In this document: positions 59,184 to 64,000 of the stretch, one piece after another
How the letters are laid out: each line of letters begins with the position of its first letter
Numbering within the stretch: position 1 is the first letter of the stretch
NCBI GenBank assembly: GCA_017513195.1
Contig: JAFXGM010000041.1
Location: 62,001 to 126,000 of the forward strand
Reading direction: 5' to 3'
Origin: Clostridia bacterium
GTDB lineage: Bacteria > Bacillota > Clostridia > Oscillospirales > Acutalibacteraceae
DNA: 64,000 bases
Made by a program: the position numbers and the translations under genes
The notes under the pieces: generated by a model
Database searches by the model: none
Told to the model about the DNA's origin: nothing
Seen by the model: the letters and a program-made list of their open reading frames with translations, nothing else

Positions 59184-60209
59184 GAATAAATTGTTATGCA
59201 CTATATCAATTATCTTTGCAAATTCGCCCTTACTGTAAGAATTAGGACCCGGTGCGTCGGTAATAATTGCTATGATATATGGTATATCACCTTTCCACAC
59301 AATTCCCGCGTCACTAAACGACAACCAATCCCCTGTGCTGTTATGCCCCTGCTTGTGTGAATATTCCACACCCTGAAGCGACTCGGTAGCATAGTTACCC
59401 GCGGTATTTGTGCAGCTGTTTTTTAAAAAGCGTGCATATTCGGTATCGGTACCAAAATAGTTATATATCTCGCACCATATTTTTACTAAATCGTCAGCCT
59501 TGGTGCGTAGGCTCCATACAGTTGGCTTTATTTGTAAAGAATCGCAGCCCAGCTCACGCATATAGGTGTTATAGCCGTCGCGTCCAAAGTAATCAACCGA
59601 CATTAGATAGCCCACGTTATCGCTTATTGACATACTTTTATGTAGTGCTGTTTCCATTGAAAATACCGTGCCAAAAGGTGAATATTGCATATCCCCCGTA
59701 CCGGGCTCGTAATGCTTTTGCTCATAGGTCATTTGCGTTTGCAAATTACCGTTGCCGCTTTCCATCTGCTTACAAGCATAAAGCGTATACGCCGCTTTTA
59801 CAGTACATGCACCAAAAATGCCGGTTTCGGTATTATAATCAAGACCTTTGCTGCCATCCACAGCATAAACCGAGAGTGAAATATTATATTTATGGGAATT
59901 AAGTGTTTGTTGTAGCTCAGCTATTTTTTCGGTGTATTGGTTGTCTTGAAGTGCGCCACTTACAACAATCTTTTTGCCCGTAGTTTGCGTTTGTGGTACA
60001 ACCGCCGAAGGCAGCTTTGACTCGGTATCGGACGGGGTCGAATCAACTATTGGTGTTTCTAAAGTAGCGTCTTGTTCTACATTTGATTGAGTATCAGAAA
60101 CTACCGGCTTTGACGTAACGCTGTTTGTGTCGGTGCTATTTGCGCTTTTACAAGCAGAAAAATACACAGCAACACAAAGCATACATACAATCGCTATTAT
60201 CTTGCGCAA
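59181..60209 (-). CDS. Class A beta-lactamase-fold serine hydrolase homologue with Cys at the nucleophile position
   Basis: A 342-aa secreted lipoprotein-like protein: signal with FSAC (Cys20), a Ser/Thr/Pro linker to about residue 80, then a beta-lactamase class A-type domain. The SxxK position reads GACTVKAAY, Cys135 and Lys138 (codon TGT). SDN is intact in SISDNVGYL and the KTG box reads HKQGHNSTGDW. The TTG start has GGTGAG ahead. It may be a cysteine-based transpeptidase, a binding protein or inactive. It ends the YfhO operon. Confidence 0.85.
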   Translation of the reverse strand: MRKIIAIVCMLCVAVYFSACKSANSTDTNSVTSKPVVSDTQSNVEQDATLETPIVDSTPSDTESKLPSAVVPQTQTTGKKIVVSGALQDNQYTEKIAELQQTLNSHKYNISLSVYAVDGSKGLDYNTETGIFGACTVKAAYTLYACKQMESGNGNLQTQMTYEQKHYEPGTGDMQYSPFGTVFSMETALHKSMSISDNVGYLMSVDYFGRDGYNTYMRELGCDSLQIKPTVWSLRTKADDLVKIWCEIYNYFGTDTEYARFLKNSCTNTAGNYATESLQGVEYSHKQGHNSTGDWLSFSDAGIVWKGDIPYIIAIITDAPGPNSYSKGEFAKIIDIVHNNLF

Positions 60210-60225
60210 ATAAGCTCACCTCGGT

Positions 60226-60684
60226 CTATTTTAAAATTTTTCTTTTCACTTTACCTAAAAATGCGCGAATTTTGGTTTTCCAAACATATCTTATAGGATA
60301 TGTTAGTTTGTTCCATTTAACGTACAATTTATACCGCTTTGAATTGGCGCAATCTACGTATTTACCACTGCGGTAAAGCGCCGTCATTACGCCGACGATA
60401 TCCTCTTGCTTGACGTACTCTTTTTTATAGGTATTATCACCGCGTATTATGTACGTACCGTCGTTTGCAATACCTATTATTCTGTGTAAAATCAGCTTGT
60501 CCACACCACGTTTTTTATAAAGCGGGACTTCACCTATTGCTAATGGGAAAGCAGGTCTTGCAATTATAACAATGTCTTTGTGCGTGCGAAGAAGAGGTCG
60601 CATACTGGCGCCGCTTGTAAAAAAAGCGGCGCTTTCTTGCGTTTTTAGCTGATTTAAAGCATCATTTATATCGTAGGTTTTCAT
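60226..60684 (-). CDS. S24/S26-type signal peptidase-like protein
   Basis: A 152-aa protein. The Ser region is FTSGASMRPLLRTHKDIVI (SMRP around residue 27-30), and LILHRIIGIANDGTYIIRGDN gives the LHR-I--- --GDN pattern of S24/S26 peptidases. No N-terminal membrane helix is seen, unlike type I leader peptidases. Such proteins travel with PqqD and HprK-like genes in peptide-modification cassettes, and pqqD-like DNA overlaps it by 4 bases here. Confidence 0.82.
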   Translation of the reverse strand: MKTYDINDALNQLKTQESAAFFTSGASMRPLLRTHKDIVIIARPAFPLAIGEVPLYKKRGVDKLILHRIIGIANDGTYIIRGDNTYKKEYVKQEDIVGVMTALYRSGKYVDCANSKRYKLYVKWNKLTYPIRYVWKTKIRAFLGKVKRKILK

Positions 60685-60947
60685 ACAAGCAGCTCTGCCT
60701 TAGATAGTTGTTCTATAAGTGTGTCAACACTTTCTTCTACATCGCTTTTTAATGCGTCAGGGTATTCGTTGCGCAACGCATCTATGATAGCCTCACGTGT
60801 TGTGTCGTTTTTAAGCATTTTAAAGATAAACGCACCCGTTTCGTTAAGCTTAATATAGCCGTTAAAGCGGCCGTCGTTATCACCTACCGAAACGGCAACC
60901 GTTTCACCTGCAACGTTGTTTATAACAAACTGATATTTAAGTTTCAT
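60681..60947 (-). CDS. PqqD family protein
   Basis: An 88-aa PqqD-like domain: VINNVAGETVAVSVG, FNGYIKLNETGAFIFKML and the helical C-terminus with LIEQLSKAELL. PqqD domains deliver precursor peptides to modifying enzymes, mostly radical SAM proteins. No precursor or radical SAM gene is evident in the window. GAGGGG supports ATG 60947; it overlaps the end of the YfhO gene by 11 bases. Confidence 0.85.
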   Translation of the reverse strand: MKLKYQFVINNVAGETVAVSVGDNDGRFNGYIKLNETGAFIFKMLKNDTTREAIIDALRNEYPDALKSDVEESVDTLIEQLSKAELLV

Positions 60948-63564
60948 CTTTTTTCCCCTCATCAAATACACTGGAGTCTATTTTAAATCCACCCTGGATT
61001 TCATTGTTTTCTGTCGGAAACTTTTCTTCTTCCAATAGGTCAAATATGCTCTGGATTGGAAGACTTGAACCCTCTGATTCTTGCACCTCGTACTCTGGAG
61101 CGGTTTCGTCTTTCCAAGCGTTTAGAAGCTTATCACCTTCGGGATACTCGGTGTCGGTTGATACTCTTTTTTTATAATACGAACTTACAATCATATAAAT
61201 TATAAAGATTATAGCAGCACCCAAGGTAACCGATACACCAAGTGCAAGACCCGGATTTTGATAATCAAAGCGTATCCACGATACACCCTCGTCTACCGCT
61301 ATTGCCATAAAGCCTGCATTTACCTTTTCTACGTTGACAGCTTTACCGTTTACGGTAGCGGTCCAACCTTTATCATAAGGAACCGAGAAGAACACAAGTG
61401 ATTTTTTATCACGTGTTACTCGTGCAGAAAATCCTTTATTATCTACCTTAAATTCTTCTGCGGCGGTTTGTCGCAAAGCGGCGGCATCAACCGATATAGA
61501 GTTGTCATTAAAGTTTAACGATACTATGCTGTCATCGTATGAGCTTTGATAACGTAATTCTTCTACGTTAGTCATATAATCGCCATATTTTTCTATTTGG
61601 TCATCTGTTAGCAAAATTGCCTTTAACATAAGTTGCGAGCGCAGGCTTTCGCTATAGTCATCGCAAAACTTGTAGCTCATATAATAGTCATAAGAAAAAC
61701 CGTATGGTACGTAATTTTGATTTTCATAAACATAGTAATTACCACTGGTTTTTAAATATTCAAAGCCCGGCATAAGTGTTTCGCCGTCTTCGTCTATAAA
61801 GCTGTCACCGTCCGTACGATTAAGCAAATATTTCACCGATAATAGTGAGCGTATTGCCGGAACGTCGGTGTCGGGGCGGCTGGCAACACTGCGCTCAACG
61901 CCGATATAATCATAAAACTCCATTATTGATGGGCTGACTACCGAATGAAATGCATTTATAGATGGTAATCCTAAATACATACCGGTATTATCAACGCCGT
62001 CATATACGTCAATTCTATATTCACTATCATCGGGCAGATTTACCTCGCCCTCAATAAGCGAATCAATCACAACATCCTTTACTTCATACGAGTGCATACG
62101 ACCCGTAGCAATAAACACATTACCGTAAACAATAGATACGGCGCACACGCAAGCAATTGCGCCCATATAAAATTTTGTGTGGCTTTTTTGGCGTGCAATG
62201 AATAGTAGTTTTTGCACAACCAAACAAATCAAAGCTATTAAGCTTGTTGTCCAAAAACGGAGGGCATAGGTGCCATTGCTATCTTGGGTATAAAGACCAA
62301 AAATTAATTTTTCTTTACCATTTTCAGTAACGGTTTGAGGGAAAAAGCCTATAACCAACACAAATGCCAAGGTTATAGCCGTAGTCCACTTGAGCCCATA
62401 AGAAAAATCAACCTTTTTATCTTCGGCAAGCATTACAGTAGCAAGTGCTATTATAAGCACCGGCATATAAAACCATCGAGCATAATAGGAAGTGTTAAAC
62501 GCATAAAACGCACTGTTCAAAATAGGCACTAATGCGCAAAGCGCGCATATTGCCAATAGTCGCTTTTGCCAACTTTTTTCACGTAGCTTAAACCAAGTAA
62601 AAAATCCCGTCATACTAAACACCGGAAGCCATCCTGCTACCGAGGACCATTTTACGTTTGCTTCGGGGAAAAATACCGGTCGCGCGGGTATATCGGGTGG
62701 GAAGAAAAAGCTTTGTATAACATAAAGATATATTTGTTCTTTACCGTAGGTTATACCATTCCATCCCATCAAAATACTTGATATTCGCTCATTACCCATA
62801 ACGGCATTTAATGCCGGCACAAGCAATACAGACGCCAATGCCACACCCAAAATAGCCTCGAACACAAAGGTCCAAAAACGAGTAATTTTTACCTTTATGG
62901 CTTTCGAATATAATCGCACAAAGAAATATATTACACAAAATACCACCATTCCAAAAAAGAAGAAATAGTTGGTAATTGCACAAAACGCAACCGCTAATGC
63001 AAATACGCCGCGACGGTTTTCGGTTATTAGAAGTTCGATAGATAAAAGCAATAGTGGAAAAACAATGATTGCCTCGTGGAAGTGATTAAAGAAAATATTA
63101 TAAATTGAAAATCCCGAAAAGGCATACAAAAGACCGCCAAGGCTTGCGGCATAGGAAGTCTTGGTGAACCTACGTATATACATATAGCCTGTAAGGGCTG
63201 CAAATGCAAATTTTAAGATAAGCAGTGGGCCCATCAAATACGGCACAAAGCTATTCGGGAAAATAAGCGTTACCCAAAAGAACGGACTGCCAAGTGTATA
63301 AAATGCATAAGCCCCCACAAAATCAGAGCCCAAATCGGTGAGCCAGTTCCAGTTGATGTTACCGTCTCTTATTGCGCCGTGACACATTTGGTAAAATGGA
63401 ATTTGCTGAACGTTAAAATCGCCGTAAAAGGTGAAATAACCCTCACTCATTATCATATAAGGCACAAAAAGGCAAGCCGCAGTAATTAGCGCCACCAAAA
63501 AAGTAAATAATTTCTTTTCTTTTTGCGGTACAAGCAACGTTTTTTTACGTTCTGAAAAGGTCAC
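60937..63564 (-). CDS. YfhO family membrane protein
   Basis: An 875-aa protein with about 12 predicted membrane helices in the first 560 residues and one near the end (ALGVSVTLGAAIIFIIYMIVSSYY). The start FLVALITAACLFVPYMIMSEGYFTFYGDFNVQQIPFY matches YfhO. A large outside domain with FFSVPYDKGWTATVNGKAVNVEKVNAGFMAI closes the core. YfhO-type proteins are GT-C-like; in Bacillus YfhO takes part in lipoteichoic acid glycosylation. The gene leads an operon with PqqD-, S24/S26- and beta-lactamase-like genes. Confidence 0.93.
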   Translation of the reverse strand: MTFSERKKTLLVPQKEKKLFTFLVALITAACLFVPYMIMSEGYFTFYGDFNVQQIPFYQMCHGAIRDGNINWNWLTDLGSDFVGAYAFYTLGSPFFWVTLIFPNSFVPYLMGPLLILKFAFAALTGYMYIRRFTKTSYAASLGGLLYAFSGFSIYNIFFNHFHEAIIVFPLLLLSIELLITENRRGVFALAVAFCAITNYFFFFGMVVFCVIYFFVRLYSKAIKVKITRFWTFVFEAILGVALASVLLVPALNAVMGNERISSILMGWNGITYGKEQIYLYVIQSFFFPPDIPARPVFFPEANVKWSSVAGWLPVFSMTGFFTWFKLREKSWQKRLLAICALCALVPILNSAFYAFNTSYYARWFYMPVLIIALATVMLAEDKKVDFSYGLKWTTAITLAFVLVIGFFPQTVTENGKEKLIFGLYTQDSNGTYALRFWTTSLIALICLVVQKLLFIARQKSHTKFYMGAIACVCAVSIVYGNVFIATGRMHSYEVKDVVIDSLIEGEVNLPDDSEYRIDVYDGVDNTGMYLGLPSINAFHSVVSPSIMEFYDYIGVERSVASRPDTDVPAIRSLLSVKYLLNRTDGDSFIDEDGETLMPGFEYLKTSGNYYVYENQNYVPYGFSYDYYMSYKFCDDYSESLRSQLMLKAILLTDDQIEKYGDYMTNVEELRYQSSYDDSIVSLNFNDNSISVDAAALRQTAAEEFKVDNKGFSARVTRDKKSLVFFSVPYDKGWTATVNGKAVNVEKVNAGFMAIAVDEGVSWIRFDYQNPGLALGVSVTLGAAIIFIIYMIVSSYYKKRVSTDTEYPEGDKLLNAWKDETAPEYEVQESEGSSLPIQSIFDLLEEEKFPTENNEIQGGFKIDSSVFDEGKKDET

Positions 63565-63604
63565 CTAATTCACCTCCGATAAAATTTGGTAATACTTATT
63601 TATT

Positions 63605-63633
63605 ATTATATCAAAATAATAAGTAATATTCAA
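63605..63633 (-). promoter_or_regulatory. Promoter of the YfhO operon
   Basis: Minus-strand TTGAAT, 17-bp spacer, TATAAT. AAGTAATATT at 63621 is paired with an inverted AATATTACTT near 63663, a possible operator. Confidence 0.6.
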
Positions 63634-63788
63634 GACATAATAACGCATAATACGTAACTGTAATATTACTTACAACAAAAGTGTTCATATTTTAACACAG
63701 TATCTGTAAAGTGTTGTAATATGTGGTTGTAACTCCGATAGTTGCCACATATACTCAATTACTGCGACGCAATATGTTCCAGAGAGAA

Positions 63789-63825
63789 AACAAAACAGCG
63801 ATGATTTGTCATCGCTGTTTTGTGT
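63789..63825 (-). terminator. Terminator of trpB
   Basis: AAAACAGCGATGA/TCATCGCTGTTTT perfect stem with TTTG loop. On the minus strand a T-rich tail follows. Confidence 0.75.
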
Positions 63826-63838
63826 TTTCAATTGTGCA

Positions 63839-64000
63839 TTATCTAATTCCGTAATTTTCGATTACGTAATCCATATCTTTGTCACCGCGACCTGAAAGGT
63901 TAATAAGCACAGAACCGTGATCCATAGTTTTAGCAAGCTTCATACCGTATGCTACAGCGTGAGAGGACTCGATTGCAGGGATTATACCCTCAAGACGTGC
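63839..64000 (-). CDS. trpB: Tryptophan synthase beta chain, C-terminal part (gene continues beyond window)
   Basis: The last 53 codons of a minus-strand gene. The protein reads [19 protein letters not shown] and then [23 protein letters not shown], the typical TrpB end with the SGRGDKD motif. The enzyme joins indole and serine with PLP. Most of the gene lies to the right of the window. Confidence 0.92.
   Translation of the reverse strand, partial: ARLEGIIPAIESSHAVAYGMKLAKTMDHGSVLINLSGRGDKDMDYVIENYGIR

Noticed and set aside
59408-59902. A 164-codon plus-strand frame opposite the beta-lactamase-like gene
   Set aside because: Antisense to a clear gene, odd composition (many Arg, Tyr, Cys), no ribosome site.
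1-64000. CRISPR array
   Set aside because: No set of regularly spaced direct repeats was seen; the repeats found are pairs or hairpins.

Overview
The window looks like a chromosome segment from a low-to-moderate GC Gram-positive bacterium of the Clostridia, probably an uncultured gut-type Oscillospiraceae relative. The grounds are strong AGGAGG-type ribosome sites, promoters with TTGACA/TATAAT boxes and 17-bp spacing, short rho-independent hairpins after most operons, a Bacillota-style LexA box (CGAAC-N4-GTTCG), and gene families such as GGGtGRT, DUF4349, YobI and DUF4428. No species call is possible from sequence alone.

Layout. 0-6.2 kb: the 3' part of a class B penicillin-binding protein, a MinD-like ATPase, methylglyoxal synthase, HisRS and AspRS. 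6.2-8.3 kb: a run of small hairpins, a tandem glycine riboswitch with a terminator, and an AGCS amino-acid/Na+ symporter. 8.3-12.5 kb: an AraC regulator divergent from a sugar or cyclitol cluster (two Gfo/Idh/MocA dehydrogenases around a TIM-barrel isomerase). 13.4-16.6 kb: a phosphatidylethanolamine operon (PAP2-like protein, LPG-synthase-type flippase, PssA, Psd) whose promoter predicts a leaderless mRNA. 16.8-20 kb: two small genes with duplicated leaders, a HAD phosphatase and a DUF4349 lipoprotein.

20.08-35.43 kb is an integrated accessory element of about 15.3 kb. It sits in the 3' end of the GGGtGRT gene. A 97-bp copy of that gene end is found at both borders, with a 41-bp perfect core, and a tyrosine recombinase lies just inside the right border. 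From left to right it carries a 1226-aa YobI-like membrane P-loop NTPase, small unknown genes, a serine recombinase with a DUF4314 operon, and a restriction/defence block. The block holds an HNH (H-N-N, zinc-ribbon) nuclease, an N4/N6-type DNA methyltransferase, an m5C methyltransferase fused to an excisionase-like HTH, and a divergent operon of a small helical protein, a MORC/MutL-like GHKL ATPase, an unrecognised 286-aa protein and a DUF6339-like protein. This block is the best candidate for a poorly described system: GHKL-associated restriction without the Z1 helicase or AIPR partners usual in such loci.

35.4-64 kb returns to core genes: GGGtGRT with its Fe-S scaffold-like partner, a MATE exporter, a 65-aa membrane protein under a LexA box (possible SOS division inhibitor), tRNA-Leu(GAG), an XRE regulator, YchF, alanine racemase, glycerol kinase with a monoacylglycerol-lipase-like hydrolase, a lipoprotein gene flanked by 26-bp perfect inverted repeats, a HAD/HprK-like/CapA operon, an OPRT-like protein with L-rhamnose isomerase, a CE15-like esterase to AlaRS operon on the minus strand, nicotinamidase-like and PlsC-like genes, a YfhO/PqqD/S24-S26 peptidase/class-A-like hydrolase operon (the hydrolase has Cys in place of the catalytic Ser), and the 3' end of trpB.

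Functions were assigned by reading motifs and family resemblance; no database search was run. Start codons were moved from the longest possible ORF where ribosome sites argued for it.
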